From positions 36,484,052 through 36,548,051 of the forward strand of contig NC_087062.1 in assembly GCF_963678635.1 (NCBI RefSeq): a DNA stretch of 64,000 nt, in the 5' to 3' direction. Shown one piece after another: positions 44,394-57,396 of this stretch (positions within the stretch are counted from its first letter, which is position 1; every line of letters starts with the position of its first letter). The translations under genes and the position numbers were made by a program. The notes under the pieces were generated by a model that ran no database searches, had not been told where the DNA came from, and was given only the letters and a program-made list of their open reading frames with translations. The stretch is from Symsagittifera roscoffensis (Eukaryota; Xenacoelomorpha; Acoela; Convolutidae).

Positions 44394-45426
44394 CACTCCA
44401 CAAGACAATACAAATTCAACACCTACAGCACCACCATATCGACACAGCTTACATAATAATCACCATTTATCTTTAGTTCCACAAAATTATACGAACACAC
44501 TCGTAACTACTGAACAAACCTCTCAAGGTAGTAATTTCCCACGAGGTCCAATACTTCATATAACACTTCATCAACCGAACATTGACGACACCTATGAACA
44601 AATTGTAGATCAACCACATACAAAAAAATTTTGTTCTCAAAACAATCAACTTTTTATTCCACGATGAGCCGACAGATTGAATCCTTCAAACGTTCCCTTT
44701 CCTATCCATCAAACCTCCAACGCCACTCCTCTCGAACTCACCACGCACAGACTCAGAAGATTGAATCCAAACAGTTTTTAACAGCAGATCTAACTTCAAT
44801 AATTCTGATGAAGAAACGTCTGACAATTTCCTTGACTCAGAACCTAGCCTTACAAACTTTTCCCAACCACCTTTCCAACCCATTGTTTCCCAGCATCTCA
44901 ATTCAACCTTTCCCTCCCCCTCTTCATACAGTGTAGCTATCCTTAACCAATGTCAAGTAACCAACCCGACGCATCTAGCCCCATGACCGAAAATCATCTT
45001 TAGCATGCACTAGTAATTTTATAACTTAAAAACAACACCCAAATGACACAAATAACGCATTAACAAATCACCAGCTAACCCACTTAGCCTCAACATTGGA
45101 TACCTCAACTCATTCTGTTCATATTGCACCGACTAGAGCACAAAGACTTTTTAAACGAAAGCATCTTAACACCACACCTTAATTACCTTTTAGTCGTCCA
45201 CGTTCATCACGATTATATTCCCACCACCCACAACACACTAACACCCCAGAATTTTAAACTCACAACCCACATTTTTCCCCGATATACATACTATACAACT
45301 TTCAATGCAAACCAACTGAACCCGTTTGTTGATGAAAACGTGCTAATTACCACACTCTCCTGGATCACCTACTACAGTTTTACTAACCCACTGAAATTTC
45401 CCCTGAAAAAACAACCTCGAAGATAG
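44284..45426 (+). pseudogene. Pro/Ser/Thr/Asn-rich degenerate coding region of element A
   Basis: Frames 44284-44667, 44631-44936 and 45124-45426 are rich in Pro, Ser, Thr, Asn and His with few hydrophobic runs, like the long Pro/Ser-rich frame of element B at 57766-58902, and lie at the matching place before the shared C-terminal block. Direct alignment by eye is weak, so homology is inferred from order and composition. Confidence 0.4.
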
Positions 45427-46108
45427 TGAACTCTGTACTTCCCTCATTCAATACCACTCCACTTCACTAAAGTCATTTCCCTACCATCGGCTTAAACCAG
45501 ACACTAATTAGATTCATAGCACCATGCGCTAATCGGGTTTCTATTAACTCTTTCAATCATACAGTCACTAGATACATGGAAGAGACAAACACAGAGATCC
45601 AAAAACTAATCCTCAACAAACGAAAATTTTTTTCATTAAACCGGAATATACATTCGGTCTAGATAGCACTAATGAGAACTTTGATAATTTCTCATGCACT
45701 AACAAACACCAACGCTTCTGAGCCATTTTTCAATAAATTCAACCAGTTCGCACTAACATTTTACTTCTTCACACCAAAAGTAAGAGATATTCACTGCTCA
45801 TATGAAATAATGCTTAAAACAAAACTAACCCACACGTAGGTACTCTTATTATAGATTCATTCAAAAACACTTTATAACCAACTCACCATCCCGTAACTCA
45901 CTTAATCGTTTTATGTTCATAAATTGAAAGTACACATTACCATATTTCTTGAATTTCCCATATTGCATCAAACCAAATAACTTACCCGGCATCCTCCGTA
46001 ATTCTGATCCCGTCCGACAGATGTATATATTTTGCTCACTGACCAACAAATCATAAACTTAGGAAACTAATTCAAAACACGAATGATAAATTTTCAACAA
46101 TTATCGAA

Positions 46109-46275
46109 GAAGTGGACATCGTCAGAGCGCTTGAAGTTCTTTGACCTCTGCTTCGCACTAAAAACATAATCCCCATGCTTGCTAAGCATCTAGTAACATC
46201 TGACACAATCAAGAATATCTTCCCCCATGGATTTTTTTCCCAAAAACCGAACCCTCGTGAGTACGAATTATATTG
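46109..46275 (+). pseudogene. C-terminal block of the third coding region, element A
   Basis: Translation aligns with the end of the B protein (57397-57711): PLLRTKNII...LAKHLVTSD...IFPHGFF against PLLQTKNII...LAKLLTTSD...IFPHGFF. A Trp codon in B is TGA in A. Conservation at the protein level between diverged copies suggests past selection on this end. No domain is recognised. Confidence 0.75.
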
Positions 46276-47074
46276 TTATTACTAACAAAAATGAAACACG
46301 AAACTCACCCTTCTTACACTTGTTTTTCATATATTTTTTTCAAATTTCACCAATCACTTATCTAAAAGATTAAAACCAAAATAAGAAACACACAATTTAT
46401 TTAGGTTTTAAAAATTTTAATCCAACAGTGAAACTGAATTATTCAAGTGAAGTAAATTTAAAACAAAATGCAAAAAAGTATTAATTCTGTAGAAAAAAAA
46501 CGAAGTAGTAAACCAATATAAAGCAAATGAATACAAGAAATTCACCTTTTTATTTGAGCTTCTTTTTTAACTAAATACTTTCATTTAGTCGCCCACATTT
46601 CACCAAACTCGCCAAACTCGATTTCAACAGTAACTGATAACAACTCTAACTTGGCTTCACACGTTTCAAACTTTCCTTCAAACCGGTTAGAAGGAATTAT
46701 AAGTAAGTTAAAGCTAACCAACGCAGCTTACTAACACCCAAAAACCAACCGCATGTAAAAAAAATCCCACGGTACACAGATTAAAACTAGAAAAACTATT
46801 CTTTTTAAACCTAATTTCAAGTTTCATTGAAACCACTTAAAACACCAAAATGTAAAAAGGAAAACCCAAAATAAAACAATCTGTTTGTGATAAAAGGACG
46901 CAGCCAAAAGCAAAAAAGAGAAAACACCTGACAAAGAGAGCAAAAAATTGAACACGAAAAGAGACTCTGCTCAAAGGGAGGGAAAAATTATTCCCCCGTC
47001 AAATGGCCATACTACCCAGTAGGATGTCCTGAGAATGCTCTATAGCCGGCCTAACCCACCGCGCTTTAGCAACG

Positions 47075-48166
47075 CTTACGACACGCACTCAATTTTTGAC
47101 GAGAGTTGCTCTAGTTTGAGCGACTCTTTAAAATGAAAGAAACTAAACAAAAACTCTGATGCGAAAACAACTAATGAAAATCATAACTAAAACTAACCTC
47201 ACTAACAAGATATAGGTTTAAAATGCAATGTAAAAAGACTTTTTAGAGCAACCGGATCGATCAGCAATAGGAGATAAAAACTCGACAACAATCCGACTGT
47301 GAAGTGGCAAATCTGTTGGTTTGTTGCCGTAGTCACAACCCTCACTGGACTCGAACTGTGGACCCAACATCGCAGCAAAGCAACCCATTGAAGAAGAACA
47401 ATGGCCAATTCGATGTTGACTTCACGTACCGATCCTAGTCACTTGGCAATTCACACTGAGAAGTCAAACTTCATCTTTCACGTAGCCTCTCTCTAGCTTA
47501 ACAAAATCAACACATCACTGCATCAATCTCATCTCTTGACATCTTGACACAATCACTCAAGACGATATAGGCTAAGCGAGACCCACTTCTTGAACACGAA
47601 CAACAGTCCCCCTCCTCTCTATGAAGACATCTACTCCAAAACACGGTCAATTTTCTCTCCCTCTTCTCTCACGCAGTCACTGGTTCAAAAAGAAACTGCT
47701 CAAAGAAACAAGAAGTCTCTCCATCCATCCTTTACTGCAATAAGCTTTAAAATTTAAAACTCTCTAAACCCTGGATGGGTGGAATCAGTTTAAATAGTAT
47801 TTATATGCACTTATATTATTGATAAAAATATCTCTTTAAAACGTTTCTAACTAACCAATCATGATCCATAACTAACACTTACAATTATTTGTAACGCTGA
47901 AGCTATTCATAGTTTCAGCACCAGGGCAAAATAAATTTTATTAGAAAACAGTTTTTCTCCTTCAAGACAGTTCCTGATATCTAACTCGCAAATACCAGTA
48001 TACACTAGATCTATTGAGACTAGGAGATATAAGAGTAAGATTAAGATTGGTATTAGACTAAGAAGTTGCACGAATCCATCCGACTGAAAATAAGATAGCG
48101 TGATGAACAGACGGTGTATCTTATCTGAAATTACTTTATGAGTGAACCACTCCCGGACATAACTCA
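47075..48166 (+). repeat. LTR of element A (approximate start)
   Basis: Ends ...CCGGACATAACTCA at 48166. It matches the reverse complement of 55370-56464 with landmarks CCGGCCTAACCCACCGCGCT just before the start, then TTAGACTAAGAAGTTGCACGAAT and ACGGTGTATCTTATCTGAAA. Similarity continues upstream to about 46590 into the 3' untranslated part. The start is set by analogy with TGTGACAC in B and may be off by tens of bases. Confidence 0.65.
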
Positions 48167-48738
48167 ATAGGGAAAATCAAAAAAGCAATTTAACGAAGAT
48201 ACACTTGAAAAAAAAACCCGTTTTTTACCGTTCAAATAGACATCATGCTCTTTGCCATTGTAGCGTTGTTTGGAAAATTTTTCTCGTTTTGTAATTTTCT
48301 GCCAAGCCACATGAAGTGTGGTTGAAGCATTCTAAGATGCTTGCACAGCCCCAGACTCTTCTCCTTTTTATCATATCATTCACCTTGAATTTTTAAACTC
48401 GAGTTAACATATGTTCACTGAGATACGAGGAGCTAAGTCTTGCAGCTCAATATCTCACTTCTCTTTTGACCAAAAAACACCAATTTTGAAACATTTCTTT
48501 ATACTAATTATTTTAACCTTTTTTGCTGAAACATTCAAGAAGATAGCTGTGTTCGGAACGTTTTGTACTTTTTGCACAACAACATTGTTCTTGATTCCTG
48601 TATGAATTTTAAAAACGATTATTTGGATCTAAATTAGCGAAGCATTTCTTAACATTATTAATTCAATTTTTCATTGCGTGTCTTTAATTCCATAGCTTAG
48701 CTTTACTTATTATTTTTGGTCTTCTCGTTTCTATTAGA
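48167..48738. other. Flank between LTR A and the last host exon
   Basis: No gene on the plus strand. On the minus strand this is 3' of the host stop codon at 48739 and would hold its 3' UTR. No clear AATAAA was picked out with confidence. Confidence 0.4.
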
Positions 48739-51700
48739 TCAGCTTCTGAGAAGTCCCAGTTTGTTTTTCAGAGTAGCCGACGGGTGCAGATGGGCAGCTG
48801 GGATCTTCTTGACCTCTAGGCGTTCGCTGGTCCACTCTGGATTTATGGTGAAGTGTCTGGAGGGGTTGAAGGGCGGGTTGGAGAACATGCTCAGATCACA
48901 CTGGTATTGGTAGGGTTCCACGGGTATGGCACTAGCAGCACGTCGCGAAGGTCTACGATGAATATAAATAGTACATTTCAGGGCTTTGCAACTATAGCTC
49001 CCACTCCCTCGCCTCCCCGCCTAGTCACAAAAAATAGATCGCCCCACTACATAAGGTATGTTTATGATACGGGTATAAGTTGCTGGTGGCTATAATCAGA
49101 TATAAGCAATTTAATTCTATTTTAATCATCATTAATAGCCAAAAAATGTTTTTGCAAACGGTTAAATTTAAAAGTACAGTTTTTCGGTTATTTTTGGAAA
49201 ATTCAAAAACTTGTTAATTTGAATAATTACGATTACCTGTTTGCGAATTCCGCAGGAGTTTGGCCTCCATTCAGTCTTTTCAGTAGGTTCTTCACTATCT
49301 CCCGCTCTAAATGAAAACTCAGATAAGAGACAATTATTATTGCTGTATATTTAGATGAGATTGCTGTGCTCTTACCGTGACTGGGAGCAGCCGTGGCCCA
49401 GCTGTTCAGACTATTCTGGAAGTCGCCATCATTGTTCCACAGCTGGTTCTCGGATCTCTGAAAAGAAAGCCAGCTGAACAAGCACAGTTTGTTGAACTTG
49501 AATTCATTTACCATAGCTACAGACAAAGTTACAAACTCTATAGTGTCTGGAGCGGTTACTAAAGAGCCTTTCAGCTCAACGATCACCGAGCTGAGCATCC
49601 ATTTTGTTTATCTTGAAACTTTTTAAGTGCTTAGAAAAAGCAAATTGTAGGAATGAATGGTTCTTTGCCTGACGGAAGTTATGCGATAACTTTTCGGAAA
49701 TTTTTCATAAGCTTCACTTCAAACCTAAATTTCATTAATATTTTATTGACAATACCGTTGCTTAGGTATCGCTCTGTGAAAAAACGTATTAAATAATGGC
49801 TATAAGAGAGAAAATGACTTGTTTTCATGAATAATTGGCATAATTTAACGACATCAAGCACCCACCTGGAATGAGTTGGGAGGCGCTGACTGTCTCAAAG
49901 CCATCATTCTGCTTCCTGGTTTGGATGCGCTTGTATTCATCAGCCCAAGTTCCGCAAAGGGGTCTTTCTTCACCACCGCCCACACCTCCTCGCCAGACTC
50001 ATTGTAGCCTATCCAATTGCAGAGATTATCGTATAATACACATCAGATCCTTTCAAAATTTCATATGCAATTTTAATATGTAACTAGTGGTCTTACAGAT
50101 ATACATTTTCTGGTACATCAGCCCGTATAAGCTCCAACCCCACTCTCAGAGAAAATTCAGAGATAGACACGACATTTGGAACCCCTCGACGAAAATGAAT
50201 AAAATTTTGCAGATGAAGACGACAATTCAAGTTTTTTTATTTCCTAGTATAATGCGTTTTTAATTGTTTGTTGTTGTTCCGACTTTCGATACGAAAGTAA
50301 CGGAATATTTGTGCTCGGGGTGGGTTTTTTTTTCTTCAGACAAATTTCGACTTTTTAACTAGCCATTTTTGACGGAATTTTTTTATATCATTCGAAAGCT
50401 ATTGTTGTCCTGAGCTTATATTTGAAAAGATATTTTACCTGTGATCATTTTTCGTGAAGTTATGAGGGTTTAAAGATTGCCATTTTGGCCATTTTGACTA
50501 ATTTGGGACAATTAACGCGCGATATAATTCGCGCTATTAACGCGTAAGCGGAGATTTAATCCGTCTTAGAAATCGTTCCAAATTAGTTGGAAGAAGCTTA
50601 TATGCCATAATTGATTTGTTACAACGAGCGAAATCTATCCTTTTGTACTCTATATGGCGTGTGGGGGGATGATTTTCATAAAAAATTTCAAATTTTTGAA
50701 TTTTTTTTTCATTTTTATTACATTTTATTAAACATTAAAAGGCAGTCGGAACATTCAGGGCTTCGCCCTGATACGAGCGGTCTTGTTGAATATAGTGAGC
50801 AGAATTTTGACCAAAAAGACCAAATGACTTCAAAAATCTATAGTTAGCCGTGTAGACGTTCAAACAAGAAAAGTCAATGATACAAATTCATATATGAATT
50901 CTATGAAAAAAATGCTTGAATTGGTTTACAATGCAAAAATTATCTTTAATTGGTTTAAAATTGAATTATACTTAATGCTATATTGTTGGCAAAGCAAAAT
51001 ATTTTCGGTCAACGAACTTGAACGTAATCAATTAACCTAAAACTGCTCATTTTGACCTCGAATTTCATCGTATTACTGATTTCCACACAGTAAAAAATTG
51101 GTTTCCGAAAAATTAATTAACTTAAACTTCTACAGTTTTTGACCGATTAAACTGCTCAAGGTCAACAAAATTGCCAATTATTTGGCATTAACTATAAAAC
51201 ATGTTTGATGCCGTCGTAGTTAGATGAGAACAACGTGGCAGTTTTCGCTTTTTATTGCAAATTCGCTTCCGAGCTCATATAAATTTTTTGCCTGAAAATT
51301 TGTTATTTTGTTACTATAACTTAGTCGAAGCTGAATTTTTCACTGAATAAGTCCAAAAACTAAACGCAAAAATTGTGAGACAAATGGCAAATACTTTTTT
51401 TTGTTTTTTTTTATGCTAAGATAAACCTATATCTCTAAACAAAATAGGCCATTTTTTAACTTTTGAAGTAGAAGTTTTCTAGAGCCGTAAACAAAAAGTT
51501 AGGCTTTTTGTATGTGATTTTGAATCAAACCCAAACCTTTACTTACATAGCCAGGATTACCAAATTCAATTTAGCTGCGTGGAAACCGCCGCTTACACAC
51601 GGGGTTTTCTTATGTTAGAAGTTCCCTGATCATTGTGTTTGTAGACAAAACACAAATTCTCAAAAGGGAAATCAGAAAGCATGTAATTTTCATGTAAAGC

Positions 51701-54700
51701 CATGGCAAAAACTTATTTAACCAAGATCAGCAAAAAAGGCTTATATTTAATCATTGTGTAGTAAAAAATCTAATTTTGCTATTTTCATACAAGATTTTTT
51801 CTAAATTGTATGAAAATGTATGACTAACGTTTTTTTCGTTGCATGAAAATGTAGAACAAAAATTCTTTGTCGACCCGGGAAATAATTTATTTTCCTGAGT
51901 TTGAGAATATTCTTTGGAGTTTGATGAAAAAAAGTATGCAGGAAAATTGGGCTCTCAGCTAAGTTTTTGGAAAATTGGGCTCTCAGCTAAGTTTTTGGAA
52001 GAACAGTCTTTTAAAATATTTGCAAGAAAAAGTAACAAAATATTGAAAATTTTTTGCGATTAATTTTTTTTTTGGAAAAAATTTACTTTCAGTTCTGCTC
52101 TATCATACAGAAAAAGATCAAAACTCACTCATTTATATGAGTTTCTGTGTAGACCCACATCAATTAGCTGAAAAATCAAAAGGCGAAAACATTGATTCAA
52201 GCGCACAATACTGATTGTGAGAGATGCTGGGTCGCTTCAAGCTTAGGCCACTCTGCTTGACTACTAACGCTGCCTAAATTTGATTTTTTGTTGCGTTTTA
52301 TCCTAGGAAAAACATAATTTTATTTTAGCGGCAAATGCAACTGGCCTAACAACGGGTTTTATAATTTATGGCGATTATCGTGGATCAGTACAGAAGTGCC
52401 AAAATAAAAAATATATCCAAGTATGCCGAGAATTTTTTTACTATACAAGGTTGTACGAGGATAAGAGTCACTAGCGAAAAAAATTGTTTCTTTCTGGAAT
52501 CAAACACTCTATTCACGTAAATTGTAGCCCAGAGTTTTCGCAAGAAAATGTGTCCCTCTTTAAGTTTGAAATCTGCAGAAATCTATGAAATATCAGTTTT
52601 GGAGGAATATCCCGGGTTGACCAAAAATGTTTCTCATACAATTTTCATATATGAAAAAGGCTTATCATACAATTTCGTACAACTCCCATGATACAGAAAA
52701 TGTTAAGAAAACTCGAAGATAAGAATTTTTTTATATATGAAAATTGTAGGACAATCGTTTTTTCATAAACCAAAAAATTGATTTTGTTGAAATTTTCTTT
52801 CTTAAGATTTTTGGGATGGGTTCGTGACCGAGCACAAGTGACGAAAAACATGGTTTACTTAAAACTAGATTCACCAAAGGGCTGATCGTCTGGCATTTAC
52901 AATGCATTGGAAACGACCTGAATTGTGCAAGAGTTATCTTTTCTTAAATGATATACTGAAAGCATCAAACTTTTACAATTTGGCAAAAATTTTCATTTAT
53001 GATTATTTTTAAAATTATATTTTTCGGTTGTTTGATTACGTTTTCGATTTTTAAAATTATAATTTTCGATTGTCTGAGAACAAAGTTCGATTTGCCGTCG
53101 AAAAAAGTTTTTGGGAAAACTTCAATATAAATTGGAAAAATTTTTGATATCGTCATCAAAAAAGTCAAGTCGTACAATTTTCATAAATGGAAACTGTATG
53201 ATAACCATTTTTTTCCAAAAAAAAAAAAGAAAAATTGTTTTTTTTTTCATCACCAGACTGCTTTATTTGGTTCAATATGCCGCAAAAACTAGTTTGATTT
53301 TTTTTCAATTATTTTTTGAAATTGTATGAAAATTGTATGATTAGCATTTTTCCATCCATTTGATGTACGGATTTGTGTGATTAGCATTTTCGATGTATGG
53401 AACTGTAAGATAAGTATTTTTGGTTTATGGAGTTCTTTACTCAAAACACCAAAGGTTGGACGGTCTTGCATTTACAATGCATAGAAAACTACCTGAATCT
53501 GGCTGTCTTTCACAATTGATATAACAAAAGTAACAAACTTTTATTTTTTGGCAAAATTTATTAATGATGATTATATTAAATTTTTGAATTTTCAAATTAT
53601 CAGACATTGATCAAGGCGTACATTAACACCCCATACAAAAGAAAAAGGAATTTTCAGCGTTTTTGAAAAAAAAAATTAAGTGAAAAGAAAGTAAAAAGCC
53701 AATTTTATCGTATCCAGGACTACGTTATGCTCACAAAATATTAAATTTTGCATGCAAAATTTTTTTTCGAAAAATGTTTGTTTGCGTACGAAAATCGATT
53801 CGCGGTTGAAAAAAAAAACAAAAAAAATTTTGGGCCAAATTTTCAAAATAACTTTGTGTCGCCATCAAAAAAATGCCAGTCATACACTTTCCATATATGG
53901 GAGTTGTATGATAAGCATTTTTTTCAAAAAACGAAAACCTCAGTTTTTTATCACCAGATTGTTTTATTAGAATCAAACAGCAGCCACAGAAAAGAGTTTA
54001 TACCAGTTTTCAACCATTTTTAGAAATTGTATGAAAATTGTATGACAAGCATTTTCCCACACAATTGATGTATGGAATTGTATGATAAGCATTTTCGGTG
54101 TATGGAGGTCAACCCGGGCATATAATAACTTTGAGAGGGAAGAGTGCGCCAAAAATTTGCAATTTTTTAGTCAAATTTTTTCAAAAAATAGGTTCTAGAT
54201 AGAGGAGAGCACGGAAATTCAATTAGGTTGACCCGAAAAATTCTATAATAAAACTTTTTATTTTTTTATAAGCTCAACCCCTCCCTCGAGAAATTGATAG
54301 ATCCGCGCCAGGTCTAGATTGGCTCAGGTTTACTGAAGAAGCAGGGATGTTCAGAGTTTGGATTTTTGCAGCGTTGTTTCAGCCCTGAACTAGCACTGAA
54401 TGAGTGAAGAGTCAGGGATGTTCATGGTTATTGCAGTGGTTTTTCAGCCCTGGTTTAGCGCTTAAATAGCACGAATCCAGCCCTGAAACTCCAGCTTTAA
54501 ACAAAGCTGAATCTCTCCTGGTCACGGATAAGTGGCCGTTGATCAGGGACAAAATCAGCGATGTTGATTTCTGAAAAATCGCTGACTCATTTATAGTTAT
54601 CTATGACAGGTCAACTCTTTAGCATTAAAACCAGACTTACGATGATGGAGACCAAACAATCAAACCCGATTGAAATGGAGTTGCTATGACCACTAAGTAG

Positions 54701-54921
54701 TTTTATGTGCTCAACCGACCTCTGAACTCTGGATTGCCCAACGTCTGCGGCTTCTGCTGCCGTGGACTGTATGAATAAGATTGGGAGGCTAGCTGGGGCA
54801 GATTCATACTGTCAAAATACTCCTTCACAGCATCCTTCACCAAGTCCTTTATATCTGCAGTTTGTCCATCTCCCAAACCATTAGAGACCACACCATTCAG
54901 TCCATTAGTTATCGGACCACC
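48739..54921 (-). CDS. Spliced host gene of unknown function, last five exons
   Basis: Minus-strand exons: 54720-54921, 49866-50008, 49376-49457, 49237-49306 and 48739-48952 (stop TGA at 48739-48741). All four introns start GT and end AG, and their phases (1, 0, 1, 2) join the frames without a stop to about 236 residues. Introns are 4,711, 408, 69 and 284 bp. The first listed exon begins after TTTTCAG, so earlier exons lie beyond element B or outside the window. The product is hydrophilic and Ser/Pro/Asn-rich, with two amphipathic helices (DIKDLVKDAVKEYFDSM, EREIVKNLLKRLN) and a C-terminus rich in Pro, Phe and His. No signal peptide, membrane segment or known domain is visible. A regulatory or scaffold protein is possible but unproven. 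Confidence 0.85.
51941..51996. repeat. Exact 28-bp tandem duplication
   Basis: GGAAAATTGGGCTCTCAGCT followed by AAGTTTTT occurs at 51941-51968 and again at 51969-51996 without a difference. Confidence 0.95.
52600..54130. repeat. Diverged repeats with recurring TGTATGATAAGCATTTT
   Basis: Segment 53130-53420 is matched by 53850-54110 in the same order: CATCAAAAAA, a CATACAATTTTCATA-like block, TGTATGATAA(C/G)CATTTTTTT, CACCAGA(C/T)TG(C/T)TTTATT, AAATTGTATGAAAATTGTATGA and GATGTA(C/T)GGA. Similar pieces start at 52620. The block CATTTACAATGCAT occurs at about 52896 and 53468. No coding potential is evident. Confidence 0.8.
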
Positions 54922-55310
54922 CTGAAAACAAATACTCTTCAATGATCTTCAATCTGCGGCAAAAATTCAAACTACTTTTTGAAATCAAACTTTCAAACTT
55001 TAAAGTGTTTTTTTTTGAACAAACACAATTAGCATATATTACGAGCATAGCCTTGTCGTCAAACAACGCGATCATTCTTTATAAGAGACCATTCTTGATG
55101 AGCTTGCGAGGCTGTCATCGCCATTAAAAGGATATTGTAATCACGGGAGAAGTTTGCATTCATAACTAGACAGAACATTTTCAAGAAACAAACCGGGTAC
55201 AAGTCGATGTGAAGAAAAGTTTGGAATGTAGGAGTTAGCGTTTGATGAATTTGTATGCAGTGAAAACGGGTATGATGAAAAGAAAAAGAGTTTTCTCTTA
55301 CAGGTTTTAG

Positions 55311-55365
55311 TATTTACAAAAAGCTAAATTTATATTTCAAACATAAGTTTAGCTTTTTGTAAATA
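55311..55365. repeat. Perfect 18-bp inverted repeat beside LTR B
   Basis: TATTTACAAAAAGCTAAA at 55311-55328 is the exact reverse complement of 55348-55365, with a 19-base loop. It ends four bases before the LTR terminus at 55370. Confidence 0.93.
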
Positions 55366-55369
55366 TTAT

Positions 55370-56464
55370 TGAGTTAGGACCGATGGGTATAACTCATAGA
55401 GTAATTTCGGATAGGGTACACCGTCTGCTCGTCACGCTATCTTATTTTCGGCCGGATAGATTCGTGCAACTTCTTAGTCTAATACCAATCCTAATCTTAC
55501 TCTTATACTATCTAGTCTCAGGTTGTTTAACTAGTCTCTGCTAGGCTCAATAGATCTAGGGTATACTGGTTTATTGCGGCTGCTGAAGTACTCGGGAGAG
55601 TTCAACTAATTTCTAAGTTAAATTCAAATCTCTCTGGTGCTGAAATTACAAGTAATTTCAGCACTTACAAATAAGTGGATTGTTAGTCAGATGGATCATG
55701 ATTGGTTAATATTAAATACTTTACATTGGTAAAATATCTAATTTATCCAATCATAAAATGTAGTTTAGATCAGGTTCCACCCATCCGGGTTTTACAGAGT
55801 TTTTTAGAATAGTTTTTCTGCAATTCGAAGGATGGATGATGGACGTTGGTATTTGGCGAACATCATATTTCTTTTCCGTTTTCTCTTGTTAGAGAAGTTC
55901 CAGGATGCTGGAATTAGGGACATCAAACTTTGTGTCTTCTTGCGACAACGACTGTGCTTTCGCAACAAACTCAAATCTGATTTTGGAATGGTTTGCTATG
56001 TCAGGTTTTTCTGTTTCATTGTCGAGAACTTCTTTGTGTTTGATCTTGTCTGGGAATGGCGTGGAGATTGTGCGTGGAGGGGATGCCTGGTTACTCGGAT
56101 CTGTACGTATACTTGAACATCGAGGTGGTCATTGGTCTAGTTCAATGAAGTCCTTTTCTGCGAAGTCAAGTCGTACTCTAAATCCTTTGAGTTGTGTTTG
56201 TGAGCGGCATATCGATTGTGGTTGGCCATTCTTTTTCGAGTGTGGTGGGGTCGTTTTGTCTTTGGATGTTCGTCCTTGGTGTTGTATGCTGATCTATATA
56301 TTGCATAATATAATTTACATTTTATAAAACTTTTATTAGTTTAATGTTTTTTAATTATGATTTTGGTTAGTTGTTTTCACAAAAGCTTTTTGTTTTAGTT
56401 CAGTTATTTTGAAGAGTTACTCACCCTTGAGTAGCTCTTATTAAAAATAGGAGTGTGTGTCACA
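55370..56464 (-). repeat. LTR of element B (approximate start)
   Basis: On the minus strand it would begin TGTGACAC at 56464 and end ...CCTAACTCA at 55370. It matches LTR A in reverse orientation over its length (about 1.09 kb each). Similarity goes on upstream to about 56990. The other LTR of B is beyond the window. Confidence 0.65.
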
Positions 56465-57396
56465 AAGCGTGGATGTAGCGCGGTGGGTTAGGCCGGCTAT
56501 AGCATGCTCAGGACGTCCTCTTCTGGTGGGTTAGGCCAGGAGTGGGAGTATGATTGCATGCGGTTTTTGTGAGAGGTCCTGTTATGTGACAACGTTTTAT
56601 GTTGTGTTTGTTGTGGTTTTTCTTATGTTTTGTTGGTTGTGTCCTTTTTCCAAAAATCAAATTGTTTGTGGTATGGGTTTGTCTTTCGACTTTTTTGTGT
56701 TTTATTATTTCTTCCTTAGACTTTATAATAGTCTTCAAAAGAATAAATTATCCAGTTTTAAACTGGGTTAATCCGGTTTGGGTACCGTTGGTTTCCTTTT
56801 CTTAGCCATGCTGTTATTCTATGATTTGTGGTGTTTAGTAAGCTGCGTTGGTTAGTGTTGTTTAGTATATAATTCCTTTCCAACCGGGTTAAAGGAAAGT
56901 TTGAAACGTGTGATCTTGTGTTAGAGTTGTTGAGTGTGAAAACTTGAAACTGAAATTCATTATTTTAAACAATTCGTCGTGGGCGAGCTGTGCGAGTGTG
57001 GATAGAATGTTTGTGCGAATGAATGGAAATATCAAAAGGTTAGTACTGCATTTTCGTTTTATCAATTTATTACATAGAAATTCAAATTTTACTGCTATTT
57101 GTTGGGAAAAATTAAGTTACAAATTTTCATCATAATTAGATTTATTGCTTGTGGGGGAAAAAATTTATAAATTAAATTACTGCATTGGTATTATATTTAT
57201 TTAATTGTTGGTGCAAAAATCTAATAGGGTTTTAAACAGTTTTGAAGAAGTTTTCTATTTTTTATTTTTCTTTTGTGAATTTTTCAGATGATCGTTGGAT
57301 GAAGGCTAAAATGCTAAATAAGACGTGGATAAAGAATGGTTAGTTTCTAATTTTTATTTTAATTAGTTAATAATATGTATAATTCATACTTACCTG
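56465..57396 (-). other. 3' untranslated part of element B
   Basis: No coding frame is supported. The portion 56465-56990 is conserved in A (46590-47074) with blocks such as CACACGTTTCAAACTTTCC and CTAACCAACGCAGCTTACTAA. A strong splice-donor-like CAGGTAAGT lies just past the stop of the third coding region at about 57393. Confidence 0.6.

Larger units (their letters stand above)
43000..48166 (+). mobile_element. Decayed LTR retroelement A, plus strand
   Basis: Its 3' part (about 46109-48166) is a diverged reverse-complement match to 57500-55370 of element B, including a shared protein end and the LTR, so A and B belong to one family. Coding sequence upstream is heavily broken. No RT or integrase motif was found in A, so pol is deleted or the copy is internally rearranged. 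The left boundary is uncertain. Confidence 0.7.
50009..54719 (-). other. Large repeat-filled intron of the host gene
   Basis: No coding sequence that fits the phases is seen in these 4.7 kb. The left part (50009-52600) is plain AT-rich sequence. The right part (52600-54130) holds diverged tandem units. A 28-bp exact duplication lies at 51941-51996. Other introns of the gene are 69-408 bp, so this one has probably grown by repeat insertion. Confidence 0.7.

Noticed and set aside
49377-49562. Plus-strand 61-codon frame over host exon 3
   Set aside because: The minus-strand exon has correct splice borders and phase, while the plus frame has no support.
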